This document shows, piece by piece, positions 6,252-15,300 of a stretch of DNA of 25,740 bases; within the stretch, counting starts at the first letter, position 1; each line of letters opens with the position of its first letter. Under the pieces are notes generated by a model, which made no database searches, was not told where the DNA came from, and was given only the letters and a program-made list of their open reading frames with translations. The stretch lies in NCBI GenBank assembly GCA_036741235.1, contig DAINSQ010000059.1:1-25740 (forward strand), read 5' to 3'. The stretch is from JABWBR01 sp036741235. Its GTDB lineage: Bacteria > Bacteroidota > Bacteroidia > Chitinophagales > Saprospiraceae. The position numbers and the translations under genes were made by a program.

Positions 6252-7307
6252 TCATAAAATCCTGTCAAAGCCATTTCCATTAAATCTATAAATACCGCTA
6301 TCTCCCATGGCAAAGAGCAAATTGCCGCTCCTGTCTTCGTAGATATCCCAAATGTGCTGTGTATTTAGTGCGGGATCTACAATGAAATTTTTTATTTCTT
6401 TTCCGTCAAATCTCCATGCGCCGGTATCCCTGTCGCCAAACCAAATATTACCTTTAGAATCTTCTTTTATCGCAAAAACGTGCATTAAGGTTCCGGGCGG
6501 CGATTTTTGTCTAAAAATATCGGCAATAAACAGGCGATGTTTTTTTGAAAAATGAATAATGGAATCGCCTTGCATTAATAATACGCCTATTCCGTTGTTT
6601 CCTATCCATAATCTGCCTTTGGAATCTTGCAGTATGCTTCTTACATGCATGTAATTGGAGTGCCCATCGTAGCGCATGGTACTGTCGTTTATATGTTGGG
6701 TTGTTTTGCCGTCATAATGCACAACGCCTGCATAATACGCAATCCAGATATCTCCATTTTTACCCTTTGTGAAACCTGTGATTCCATAATTACCCGGATT
6801 TTCATTTGATGGAATTTGTATCGGGTTTTTAATTGTGTAGATGCGACCTTTGTTGATATGTATAATTTCATCAGCTTTGTTGCCAGGAAACCAAAGGTCC
6901 ATAGCATTAAATGACCCCGATCCAGGTGTTACTATGTGGCTGTCCGAATTAAATTTCACCCCATCGTAACTGCATAAACCACTGCTGGTCCCAAACCAGA
7001 TTATTCCTGTTTCATCTTCTTTGATCGAAATTACCTGCCTGCCGCAAAATCCATCCTCGGTGGTATAATAGGTGAATGTTTTTCCATCGTATTTGCATAC
7101 GCCTTCCTGGTGGCTTCCAAACCAGTAGTTGCCTTTGCTGTCCTGAAGAATGGCGCGTATCCCCGAAGTAAATTGTAAGGTATCGGTTAAAATTACCGCT
7201 TGCTTTACGGCTGTATTGACATTTTTGTTGTCCGAACAAGAGGCGTTTAATGTCAACGTGAGTATCAGATAAAGTATGTTGATGTTTGCCTGCATTATGT
7301 TTGTCAT
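6252..7307 (-). CDS. Reg_prop beta-propeller lipoprotein
   Basis: 351 residues. The N-terminus is a hydrophobic signal ending NASC, with C24 the likely lipidated residue (a relaxed lipobox), followed by SDN. About six repeats of the two-component-regulator propeller type are seen, each with a D-x-x-G-x-x-W-x-G/A core: ILQDSKGNYWFG, IKEDETGIIWFG, FTKGKNGDIWIA, ILQDSKGRLWIG, IKEDSKGNIWFG and IYEDRSGNLLFA. Such repeats normally form the periplasmic sensor of hybrid histidine kinases; here no kinase or DNA-binding domain follows, so it is a stand-alone propeller anchored in a membrane. Ligand and partner are unknown. ATG at 7307 is used; M5 (7295) is an alternative. The signal segment lacks basic residues before the hydrophobic core, which is unusual. 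Confidence 0.82.
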   Translation of the reverse strand: MTNIMQANINILYLILTLTLNASCSDNKNVNTAVKQAVILTDTLQFTSGIRAILQDSKGNYWFGSHQEGVCKYDGKTFTYYTTEDGFCGRQVISIKEDETGIIWFGTSSGLCSYDGVKFNSDSHIVTPGSGSFNAMDLWFPGNKADEIIHINKGRIYTIKNPIQIPSNENPGNYGITGFTKGKNGDIWIAYYAGVVHYDGKTTQHINDSTMRYDGHSNYMHVRSILQDSKGRLWIGNNGIGVLLMQGDSIIHFSKKHRLFIADIFRQKSPPGTLMHVFAIKEDSKGNIWFGDRDTGAWRFDGKEIKNFIVDPALNTQHIWDIYEDRSGNLLFAMGDSGIYRFNGNGFDRIL

Positions 7308-7326
7308 TTATGTGTTATTGGCTCAG

Positions 7327-7432
7327 TTTTTTTTCACCACAGAGGTAAACGGAGTAAAACGGAGTGGCACAGAGTTTTTTATATTACTCTGTGAAACTCC
7401 GTTTAACGCTGTGGTGAAAAAATCAGGGCAAG
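7327..7432. repeat. R1 dispersed repeat, long imperfect palindrome
   Basis: Left arm 7327-7374 (T-run, CACCACAGAGGTAAACGGAG ... GGCACAGAG) and right arm 7388-7432, which read on the minus strand gives TTTTTTCACCACAGCGTTAAACGGAGTTTCACAGAG-like sequence; an AT-rich loop of about 13 bases separates them. The left arm carries a 12-base internal duplication (GGAGTAAAACGGAGT). The transcript would form a long hairpin. It lies between the pgpH stop and the start of the propeller lipoprotein, so it could end pgpH transcription (inference). Confidence 0.85.
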
Positions 7433-7460
7433 TTGACGATATTGTCGCAAAGTCGCAAAG

Positions 7461-9563
7461 TCACCCCCTCCCCTCCCCTCCCTCCGGGTACGCGATGCGC
7501 ACATGGTGGGCCGACTTCATAAACTGCTTGAACACCGACTTGCAGGTCTCCAGCTCATCAAAAGAAAGGGCGGAGTGTTCCAACTGGCCCTGGTTGATTT
7601 TTTCCTGGATGATCTTGTCGATTTTTTCAAACAGCTCGGCTTCCGTAGGGTTGGCCAGGCTTTTACAGGCCGCCTCGATGGAATCGGCCAGCATAAAAAT
7701 GGATTCTTCTTTGGTGCGGGGGCGGGCGCCCGGGTAGCGGAAAGCAGCTTCATCAACAGCTTCGCCGGGGTGTTTTTTGACGTAGTTGCGGTAAAAGTAT
7801 TCGGTGCGGGTAGTGCCGTGGTGGGTGCGGATAAAATCGATGACAATGCGGGGCAAGCCGGCCTTTTTGGCCATCTGGACGCCGTCGGGTACGTGGCTGA
7901 TGATGATCTGGGCGCTTTCCAGTTCGGTCAATCCCTGGTGGGGGTTCTCGCCGGATTGGTTTTCGATAAAAAATTTGGGGTGCTGCGCCTTGCCGATATC
8001 GTGGTACAGGGCCGCTACCTTAACCAGCAAGGCGTCGGCGCCGATGCGGCGGGCCGCCTGTTCGGCGATATTGCCCACCTGCAACGAATGCTGCAAGGTG
8101 CCGGGCGCTTTGATGGCCAGTTCGCGCAACAGCGGCTTGTTCATGTCCGATAATTCCTGCAGGGTAATCGGCGAAATAAAACCGAAGACCCTTTCCAATA
8201 GCGGAATCAACGGATAAGCCAGCAGGGTCAGGAAAACATTGAGGAAAATCCAGGAATACACCGACCAGTTGACGCTGCTCAGACTGCCCTCCTGGATGAG
8301 CGTTAACCCGAGATAGCCAAAACCGTAGGTGAGAAAAATAAATAAGAGCGTATTAAAAAAGCGCGACCAGTCGCTGGTGCTCACATAACTGATCAGTACG
8401 ACCAACCCCGCCAGTATTTGCATAAAAGCAAACTCATAACCCAGCGAGGTGATAAAACTGGCTATCAGTACCACGCTAATGTGCACAATGAGCGCCAGCC
8501 GCTCGTTGTAAAAGGTTTTTATGACAATCGGCACGATGCAAAAGGGGATCATGTAGGCGCTTAATACATTGTTTTTTTCAACCACATAACCCACATAACT
8601 GTACACCACCAGCCACATCAGCACAAAAGCGAGTTTGCCGGGCAGGCGAAAGACTTCTTTGGCAAAACGCTGCAAATACAGGATCAACATGCCTACGACC
8701 AGCAGCGTGAGCAACAGATAACCCGCAAAGACGCTGATATTGGTGCGCTGTTCTACTACGTGTTCTTCGTATTGTTCTTTAAAAGACAACAGGCGCTGGT
8801 ATATCTCGTCGGTGACGATGCCGTTGCGGGCGATGATCAATTCTCCTTTGCGCACCATTCCGCGATAACGCGATATGCCGGAAGAAAGCTCGGCTTTGAA
8901 TTTATTGGTCAGCGAATCGCTGTAAAAAACGTTGGGCTGAATGGCGCCCTCCAGCAGCGGGTATAGGAAATCGGGTTCCTGGAGGCGGCTATAGGGCAGC
9001 GAATCGCTTAGCAGGGCTTTTGCGGCATCTACGGGCATGAGGTTGCCGATGGTCCGGCGTTCTGCCACATGTCCGTTGATGACCTGCACGACAAAGTCCT
9101 CACCTTTGGCGGCATGGCCGGCGTCGAGCCGCACAATTCCTCTGTCGAACAAACGGCGCAGCAAAGCGGAGCCGTATTTGAGGTATTTCTGCGAATGGCG
9201 GCTGACGTCGGGAAAATCGCCCTGGTCTTTGACTTGCTCCAGTTGGTTGGCAAATTCCCGTTCAAAAAGCGCTTGTTGGCTTTTAGCAATACGTTGGTCG
9301 AGTTCGTAACAGGGGGGAAAGCCGCGTTCCAGCTCTTCCCGCTCTGTATTGATCTCGGCAGCCGACTTCTGCACTGCAAAGTCGAAGGGAGCCTCCAGGT
9401 CGTCGTAGTGCCAGACCTGGCCTTTCTCAAAGTCGTATTTGAACTTGAGGTGATTGGGATACAACAGGCTGATGAAGGCCACCACAGCCAGGGCCATCAG
9501 GTATTTGACGACCTGTGGCAATTGCCGCAGCGATGATTTTGCCGATTTTGTTACTTCGCTCAT
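7461..9563 (-). CDS. pgpH: 7TM-HD cyclic-di-AMP phosphodiesterase, PgpH family
   Basis: 700 residues from ATG at 9563. A TM helix near 15-35 is followed by an extracytoplasmic 7TMR-HDED-type domain to about 270 and a seven-helix membrane region (about 275-450). The C-terminal HD domain has the HDIG signature with H521-D522 in ALYHDIGKAQHP, and downstream HP and HH pairs (ISHVPDG, RTHHGTT) that complete the metal site. PgpH enzymes hydrolyse c-di-AMP to pApA at the inner membrane. An upstream in-frame TTG at 9581 would add six residues, but the sequence there contains the TATCTTTG box, so ATG 9563 is preferred. The C-terminus (PEGGEGRG) is encoded by a G-rich tract that borders the R1 repeat. 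The gene starts about 117 bases after the DASH cryptochrome stop. Confidence 0.93.
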   Translation of the reverse strand: MSEVTKSAKSSLRQLPQVVKYLMALAVVAFISLLYPNHLKFKYDFEKGQVWHYDDLEAPFDFAVQKSAAEINTEREELERGFPPCYELDQRIAKSQQALFEREFANQLEQVKDQGDFPDVSRHSQKYLKYGSALLRRLFDRGIVRLDAGHAAKGEDFVVQVINGHVAERRTIGNLMPVDAAKALLSDSLPYSRLQEPDFLYPLLEGAIQPNVFYSDSLTNKFKAELSSGISRYRGMVRKGELIIARNGIVTDEIYQRLLSFKEQYEEHVVEQRTNISVFAGYLLLTLLVVGMLILYLQRFAKEVFRLPGKLAFVLMWLVVYSYVGYVVEKNNVLSAYMIPFCIVPIVIKTFYNERLALIVHISVVLIASFITSLGYEFAFMQILAGLVVLISYVSTSDWSRFFNTLLFIFLTYGFGYLGLTLIQEGSLSSVNWSVYSWIFLNVFLTLLAYPLIPLLERVFGFISPITLQELSDMNKPLLRELAIKAPGTLQHSLQVGNIAEQAARRIGADALLVKVAALYHDIGKAQHPKFFIENQSGENPHQGLTELESAQIIISHVPDGVQMAKKAGLPRIVIDFIRTHHGTTRTEYFYRNYVKKHPGEAVDEAAFRYPGARPRTKEESIFMLADSIEAACKSLANPTEAELFEKIDKIIQEKINQGQLEHSALSFDELETCKSVFKQFMKSAHHVRIAYPEGGEGRG
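7464..7483 (-). repeat. G-run tract at the 3' end of pgpH
   Basis: On the minus strand the last codons read GG-A-GGG-A-GGGG-A-GGGG-A-GGGGG before the TGA stop: four runs of three or more G separated by single A, a textbook G-quadruplex-forming pattern on the coding strand. Similar G-rich tracts occur after the DUF6089-like gene (23388-23412) and at the end of ppk1. Confidence 0.6.
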
Positions 9564-9568
9564 TAGCG

Positions 9569-9576
9569 CAAAGATA
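9569..9576 (-). promoter_or_regulatory. Bacteroidota -7 box (TATCTTTG) for pgpH
   Basis: Minus strand reads TATCTTTG, an exact TAnnTTTG match, with only 5 bases to the pgpH ATG at 9563. If used, the transcript would start at or beside the ATG, giving an almost leaderless mRNA. No clear -33 element was found, so a chance match is possible. Confidence 0.45.
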
Positions 9577-9598
9577 CGCAACTCCCGGCGATTTTTTA

Positions 9599-9679
9599 AT
9601 TCCAGTGGTTGCCGGGCAGTAAGGAGGCAGGATAATCATCGCCGATATGGCAGTGCATGGCATTTTGCTCGTCAAACGT
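9599..9679 (-). other. In-frame tail of the DASH cryptochrome beyond the TAG stop
   Basis: 27 sense codons continue in frame after the TAG and end at TAA (9596-9598). The encoded text (TFDEQNAMHCHIGDDYPAS and onwards) has the D/E-Q plus DYP pattern seen near the C-terminus of DASH cryptochromes. It is therefore probably ancestral coding sequence cut off by a point change, or reached by readthrough. Confidence 0.6.
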
Positions 9680-11044
9680 CTACCGGTCGGGCTTGTGAAC
9701 TTTCTCGGGCGGCAGATCGGCCAGTTCGGGCAGCCAGTGTTTGACGTATTCTCCCTGGGGGTCATAGCGCCGGGCCTGCGACAGGATATTGAAGTAGCGG
9801 TCTTCACGGGGGTCGCTGCCCACGCCGGCCAAATAATTCCAGTTGCCCCAATTGCTGCAGGGATCGTAGTCGATGAGCAGCGACTCAAAATACTCGGCGC
9901 CCATCTGCCAGTTGACATGCAGGTCTTTGACCAGGAAGCTGGCCACGTTTTGCCGGCCGCGGTTCGACATAAAACCCGTTTGATTGAGCTCGCGCATATT
10001 GGCGTCGATAAAGGGAATGCCGGTGCTGCCGTCCTTCCACTTGTTGAACAATTGGAAATCATTGCGCCAGGCGGGATCGGCGACGCCGCGGGTACCTCCT
10101 TTGAGGAAGATCTTGTCGCCGTGTTTTTTGCCCATAAAGCGGAAGAAATCCCGCCAGAGCAATTCAAAATAAAGCCAGTAAGTCGATTCGTTAGCCCCGT
10201 TTTTGGCCTCAAACTGGCGTAGTTGCTGGTAGATTAATTTGGGAGAGATGCAGCCTTGCGCCAGCCAGGGTGAAAATTTTGACGAAAAATCGCCGCCCAG
10301 CAATCCGTTGCGGGTATCTTTATAGGTCTTGACCAAGCCCGTCTCCCAGAAATAATAGGCCAGCCGGTCCAGCGCCTGCGTTTCGCCGCCTTTGAAGGCC
10401 AGTGCGGCCCGGCTGTCGGGTTGAAATGGGCTGTGTCCGAAATCGGATAAACCGGGGATTTTGCCGGGTTCTATTTGTACTGTAAGCGGTGCAAACGGCT
10501 TTTTAGGCGCGGGCAGCGGCGCCCTGATGGGCACTGTTTTCTCTACTTCCTTGCGAAATTGGGTGAATACGTCGGGGGTATGGGTCACGGGGAAAGGCAG
10601 ATCGGCCGTGTAATACAGCATCTTTCCGCGGCTATAGCGCATCTCCTGCCCTATCGACCACAGGTTCTTCTCGAGCGCGTCCTGTACCTGCACTTCCTCG
10701 CGCGTGCGCTCGCGATTGCAGAAAACCCAGCTTGTTTTTGCCTTGCGGGCAATCTCAAAAAGCTCCTCCTCCGGTTTGCCGACCCTGACAATAAGATTTG
10801 CGCCGAGCGCTGCCAGCGAACGGCGCAAATCCGCCACACTTTCAATAATAAATAACGCGCGGTACTTCCCGGTTTTTGGGAAACCAAAACGCGTTTTACC
10901 CCTGAAAGTGCGCTCGTCAAAAACAAAAACCGGGATAACCTCGTCGGCGCATCTCAGCGCCTCTGCCAACGCCTCGTTATCGTGCAGGCGAAGGTCTTGT
11001 CGAAACCAAACTATAGCGCGTTTGCGGCACACCATACCCGACAT
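9680..11044 (-). CDS. DASH-type cryptochrome/photolyase, shortened by an in-frame TAG
   Basis: 454 residues. N-terminal alpha/beta domain opens AIVWFRQDLRLHDNEAL (about 9-25), followed by the FAD-binding helical domain with GGDFSSKFSPWLAQGCISP, YWLYFELLWRDFFRFMGKKH, WRNDFQLFNKWKDGSTGIPF and ANMRELNQTGFMSNRGRQNVASF, then WQMGAEYFESLLIDYDPCSNWGNWNYLAG; this arrangement is characteristic of the CRY-DASH group, which repairs cyclobutane dimers in single-stranded DNA and binds FAD and methenyltetrahydrofolate. The protein stops at HKPDR-TAG (9680-9682). The same frame continues for 27 codons to a TAA at 9596-9598 as TFDEQNAMHCHIGDDYPASL..., which looks like the normal family tail. The stop could be a CAG to TAG change. 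A GATATTTG sequence about 35 bases before the ATG may be the -7 box. Confidence 0.93.
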   Translation of the reverse strand: MSGMVCRKRAIVWFRQDLRLHDNEALAEALRCADEVIPVFVFDERTFRGKTRFGFPKTGKYRALFIIESVADLRRSLAALGANLIVRVGKPEEELFEIARKAKTSWVFCNRERTREEVQVQDALEKNLWSIGQEMRYSRGKMLYYTADLPFPVTHTPDVFTQFRKEVEKTVPIRAPLPAPKKPFAPLTVQIEPGKIPGLSDFGHSPFQPDSRAALAFKGGETQALDRLAYYFWETGLVKTYKDTRNGLLGGDFSSKFSPWLAQGCISPKLIYQQLRQFEAKNGANESTYWLYFELLWRDFFRFMGKKHGDKIFLKGGTRGVADPAWRNDFQLFNKWKDGSTGIPFIDANMRELNQTGFMSNRGRQNVASFLVKDLHVNWQMGAEYFESLLIDYDPCSNWGNWNYLAGVGSDPREDRYFNILSQARRYDPQGEYVKHWLPELADLPPEKVHKPDR

Positions 11045-11145
11045 TTTTAATTTTCAATAATTTTTGAAAGTGTAACAAATATCGGGCGCTATGGTTCCGG
11101 GTTTTTCATCAAATAAAAGTGCTACCGCAACTGCATGGCGGCTTC

Positions 11146-11625
11146 TTATTTTTTTCTAAAGCTGGTGATCATGCGCACCGCTTCGTCTTCCGCCACCGGG
11201 TCATCATCGCCAAAAGTTATTACGGCAAAAAAATTGGTAGCTGACACGGGGTCGATGAAGCCCAGCAATACCACACGCAAGCCCTGTTTGTAGCCTTCTA
11301 CATAAGCGCCTTCCAATCCGTTTAATTCCAGCACATCGGCGTCGTCTACTTCTTCCAATTCCAGCGACTCGGCAACCGCTACCGTATAAGCGACGATATC
11401 GGAAGCATCTATCGTGTTGTCGCTAAAAGGAAAAATACCGAAATCCATACCGTCGCCTTTGGCAGTGAATTCATCGCCGGTATTGGTAAGCACTTTAAAA
11501 TCTTCGGCCAGCGTGAAAGCAATATTGTGCTGGCTCCATTCATAATCCCAATCTCGCTGGGCATACCCCGAAAGCGAAACCAGACTGAACGCAGTGAACA
11601 AGGAAATGCGAAGCAAACGGTTCAT
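11146..11625 (-). CDS. Small secreted protein of unknown function
   Basis: 159 residues. A clear Sec signal peptide (MNRLLRISLFTAFSLVSLSGYA, cleavage before QRDW) sends it to the periplasm. The mature part is acidic, with an alternating strand pattern (IAFTLAEDFKVLT, GMDFGIFPF, GLRVVLLGFIDP, NFFAVITFGDDD) ending in a helix VRMITSFRKK, somewhat like PsbP/DcrB-type small alpha/beta proteins, but no family can be assigned. It lies 101 bases upstream of the DASH cryptochrome gene on the same strand and is divergent from the cytochrome c gene. Confidence 0.75.
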   Translation of the reverse strand: MNRLLRISLFTAFSLVSLSGYAQRDWDYEWSQHNIAFTLAEDFKVLTNTGDEFTAKGDGMDFGIFPFSDNTIDASDIVAYTVAVAESLELEEVDDADVLELNGLEGAYVEGYKQGLRVVLLGFIDPVSATNFFAVITFGDDDPVAEDEAVRMITSFRKK

Positions 11626-11738
11626 TGTAATAAAGTTGTTAGGTGAGCGAATAAATTATCGGATTAATATACGCATGTAAAGGTTGTCAACTCTTTGCAA
11701 TTAATGCAAGGAAAGGAAAAAAAACGTTGTGTGGTGAA

Positions 11739-11746
11739 TACCTTTG
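11739..11746 (+). promoter_or_regulatory. Bacteroidota -7 box (TACCTTTG) for the cytochrome c gene
   Basis: Exact TAnnTTTG match 33 bases before the ATG at 11780, in the divergent intergenic region. The nearest upstream TTG (11727-11729) is too close to be a standard -33 element. Confidence 0.5.
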
Positions 11747-11779
11747 CAGTCCCTTTACTGTCATCAAATCATCTAATGT

Positions 11780-12196
11780 ATGCGCAACTCAACGCTGCTT
11801 ATGGCCATCTTTATGCTAAGTTGTATCGGACTACTGAGCCGGTGCGACCAGACCTCCTATAAACAAGGCGAATTGTTGTACGTCAAATTCTGCTCCAACT
11901 GCCATGCCGTAGACGGAAAAGGGCTTAAAGCGCTGATTCCTCCGCTTGCCGGGGCCGATTACCTTCAACGGCGCCAGGATCAACTCGGCTGCATAATCAA
12001 ATACGGTCTCTCTGAAAAAATAATCGTCAACGGCGTCGAATTTGAGCAACCCATGCCTGGCGTTCCTCAACTCAGCGATTTTGAAATTACAAATATTATT
12101 AATTACATCAACCAGGCCTGGGGTAATGACTACGGATACGTCAAAATTGCCGACGTTCGCAATTCATTGAAAAACTGCAATAAAAACATAAAATAA
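11780..12196 (+). CDS. Secreted or lipid-anchored c-type cytochrome, single heme
   Basis: 138 residues. An N-terminal hydrophobic segment ends near C22 (LLSRC), so the protein is exported and may be a lipoprotein, although R at -1 makes the lipobox poor; C15 is another option. The heme-binding motif CSNCH is at 38-42 and the likely axial methionine is M92 in EQPMPG, giving a class I monoheme cytochrome (cytochrome_CBB3-like). The GKGLKALIPPLAGADYL segment between them is typical. It probably shuttles electrons in the periplasm. It stands alone on the plus strand ahead of the large CHU_C gene with 137 bases between; no partner oxidase or dehydrogenase is in the window. Confidence 0.87.
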   Translation: MRNSTLLMAIFMLSCIGLLSRCDQTSYKQGELLYVKFCSNCHAVDGKGLKALIPPLAGADYLQRRQDQLGCIIKYGLSEKIIVNGVEFEQPMPGVPQLSDFEITNIINYINQAWGNDYGYVKIADVRNSLKNCNKNIK

Positions 12197-12333
12197 TATT
12201 TAATTTAAAAAACCAAACAAACGTCAAACGTAAAATATCCCGAAATGAAACCCTGCCGACACGAAAAATACCCATAATTCGCCCAAAAAGTGTTTATTTT
12301 AGCCCCAATAAGTAACCTATATCCCTTTGTTTT

Positions 12334-15300
12334 ATGAAACATTATCTACTCGCTTTACCTTTATTTTTGCTGACCTGCGGCTTGTTTGCACAACCAATCA
12401 ACGACGATTGCTCGGGTTTGATCGATCTGGGCGTTGCGCCGATATGCCCTGAAAACGTATTTTATACCAACGTCGGCGCTACCGCCAGCGACATCGGGTT
12501 TGGCAACGTGCCGGCCTGCTTCAACGGCGGCGGAACCCAAAGGGACGTGTGGTTTGCTTTTACGACCAGCGATACGATTTTCGACTATACGATCACCGTT
12601 ACCGGCTTAACAGACGGCGTATCGCCGGGAATGATCAACCCTCAAATAGCGCTTTACCGCGGCGACTGTCAGGTTGACGGCCTGGCGGAATTGGCCTGTA
12701 TCACTGCTGAAAACGGCGAAACGGTTATCGAACTCGACGTTGAGGGCCTCACGCCTAATATTCCCTACTATATCAGGATCAATGACTACTCGGCCTCTGC
12801 CACGCCCAACGCCGGTACGTTTCAATTGTGCGTAACGGAAACGCCCCCGGCCAGCAATATCGATGAGGGCGGTTCAACTGCCTGTACGGGCGTTCTGTAC
12901 GATACCGGCGGCGAAGACGGCGATTACTCCAACAATGAAAACCATACCTTTACCATTTGCCCCAACCAGCCTCACGAATGTATCACCCTGACCTTGCAAT
13001 ACTACAATATTCAGGAAACCGTTTTCGGCAATACCGATCAGTTGATCTTCTACGATGCCGACTCCGCCGACCCCAACTCGATCATCTCGGCCATCAACGG
13101 CAGCGCCATCACCTCCGGCGGCGGCGCGGTCTGCTACCAGGTACAAGCCTCCAGCGGCTGCCTTACCGTGCAGTTTATCTCCGACGCCTCGGTAACCTTC
13201 GAAGGTTTCGCCGGCGCCTGGGAGTGCTCGGCGCAACCCTGTGAAGACCCCGACCCTATCATCGTCGAGGACAATATCACAAACCAGCAGATCGTCGACT
13301 TTATCTCTACGCCGTTTACTACCGTTACCATCGACAACATCAACTGCCCCGACCGCGCTTACGGCATCTTCCAGGCGCCCGACAACTCCGACCTCGGTTT
13401 GGAACGCGGCCTGTTACTCACTTCGGGCGACGTCAACTGGGCGCCCGGCCCCAACGACGACGGCGGCGGCGGCAACCCCAACGCGACCAACCTGGCCCCC
13501 GGCGATCCCGACCTCGATTATCTCTCTACCATTTCGGGCAACGGTTCGCTTTCAAACGACGCTTGTATCATCGAGATCGACGTATTTGCCGCTACTAACG
13601 AACTCACCTTCGAGTACGTGTTCGCCTCGGAAGAATACCCCGAATTCGTCAACCAGTCGTTCAACGACATCTTTGCATTCCTCATCTCCGGCCCCGGCAT
13701 CGTGGGTGATCCCAATATCGGCAACCAGTTGAACATCGCTGTATTGCCCGACGGCAACAATACCCCGGTGCAGATCAACAGCGTGAACAACCTCACCAAC
13801 TGGGAGTACTACCGCAATAACGACGGCGGTCAGAGCCTGCAATACGACGGCCTCACCTCCGACCTGCTCGGCGTGAAAAAAAGCCTCACGGCGCGCGCAG
13901 AGGTTATTCCTTGTAATACTTATCACCTCAAACTGGCCATTGCCGACCGCTCCGACTTTGTGTGGGACTCCGGTGTGTTTATCTCCGAATTGCGCGGCGG
14001 TACCCCCAACCTCAACGTCGTTTATAACTCCGGTATCGATTACCTGCTCGAAGATTGCACCACCGAACCCGACCAGGTGCGCATTCAGTTGTCGAATGCC
14101 ATCGAAGATCCCATTACTTACAATGTGGTAGTAAGCGGAACGGCAACGCCCGGCGTTGATTACCTGCTAAATATACCCACTACGATTACTTTCCAGCCCG
14201 GCCAGACAGAGGTGTTTTTCCCGATCCAGCCGCTGTCGGACCTCATCGACGAACCCATTGAAACTATTATCATCCAGTTGGTCAACAACTTCGGCTGCGG
14301 CGATGTAGTGTACACTACCCTGACCATCGAACTGCGCGACGAACTCGAAATAGAAGTACAGGGCGGCGTGGATACGGCTTTGGTTTGCGCCAATTCCAGC
14401 CTGCAGTTGTTTGCCGAAGGCGCCTCCGAATATTTCTGGACGCCCATCAATATCTTCAGCAACCCGTTTGTCGCCGACCCCGTGGTAACGCCTCCCACCA
14501 GCATGTGGGTGCAGGTTGAAGGCAAAGTGGGCCCCATCTGTACGGATGTAGATTCTATTTTCCTGCAAATCGTAGACCCGCAGATTTCGCTCGAAGCTTC
14601 GGGCACTACCAATATTTGCCGCGGCGCATCGGTTCAATTGGCGGCTATCAACAACGTCAATAATTCCAATTTGCAGTGGACGCCGACGATTTATTTGAAC
14701 AACCCCAACACCAATACGCCGGTCAGTACGCCGTTTACCACCACTACCTACATCGCTTCCGTTGAAGTGGCAGGCTGCGTGGTATCCGACACCCTGACCA
14801 TCAACGTCGATCCCTTCGACGTACCCGAATTGATCGGCGATACGCTGATTTGCCAGAACTACAGCGTTGTGCTGGCCGAATTTATCGACCAGGATACCAC
14901 TACCACGCAATACAGCTGGTCGCCCACAACAGGACTCGATGACCCCACCAGCTCGGCGCCGCTGGCCACTCCGCAGCAAACAACCACTTATACGCTTACA
15001 ACTACAAGCGCCAGCGGTTTCTGTAGCCAAACCGACCAGGTAACAGTAACCGTAGCGCCCGCCGATGTGGATATTCAGGCGCCCGATACGGTGTTCATCT
15101 GCCTTGGCGAAGTAGTCAACCTCTCGGCTGTTACGAGCACAGGTGTCGGCACAGGTCTGATATGGGGCCCCGACAACGGCACGCTGGATACGCTACAGGG
15201 CTTATCCGTTGTTGCAGCGCCTACGGAATCAACCTTGTACCTCGCCACCTTCAACGTGGCGCAGTGTACCGTATTCGATTCCATATTCATCAAGGTGGAT

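Noticed and set aside
7276..7737. Plus-strand 153-codon frame starting in the propeller gene and crossing the R1 repeat
   Set aside because: Translates the repeat and the antisense of pgpH. Useful only as proof that the repeat encodes the same peptide as the Ppk1 tail.
9564..9581. TTG start for pgpH at 9581
   Set aside because: It would put the start inside the TATCTTTG promoter box and adds no conserved residues; ATG at 9563 is the better choice.
9427..10212. 261-codon minus-strand frame overlapping the DASH cryptochrome and pgpH genes
   Set aside because: It is an out-of-frame shadow of two well-supported genes; its translation has no domain and is rich in Arg, Pro, Ser and Thr typical of a shifted GC-rich frame.
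14167..15030. 287-codon antisense frame inside the CHU_C gene
   Set aside because: Antisense to a protein with clear domains; the composition follows the repetitive sense codons, and there is no start context or domain.
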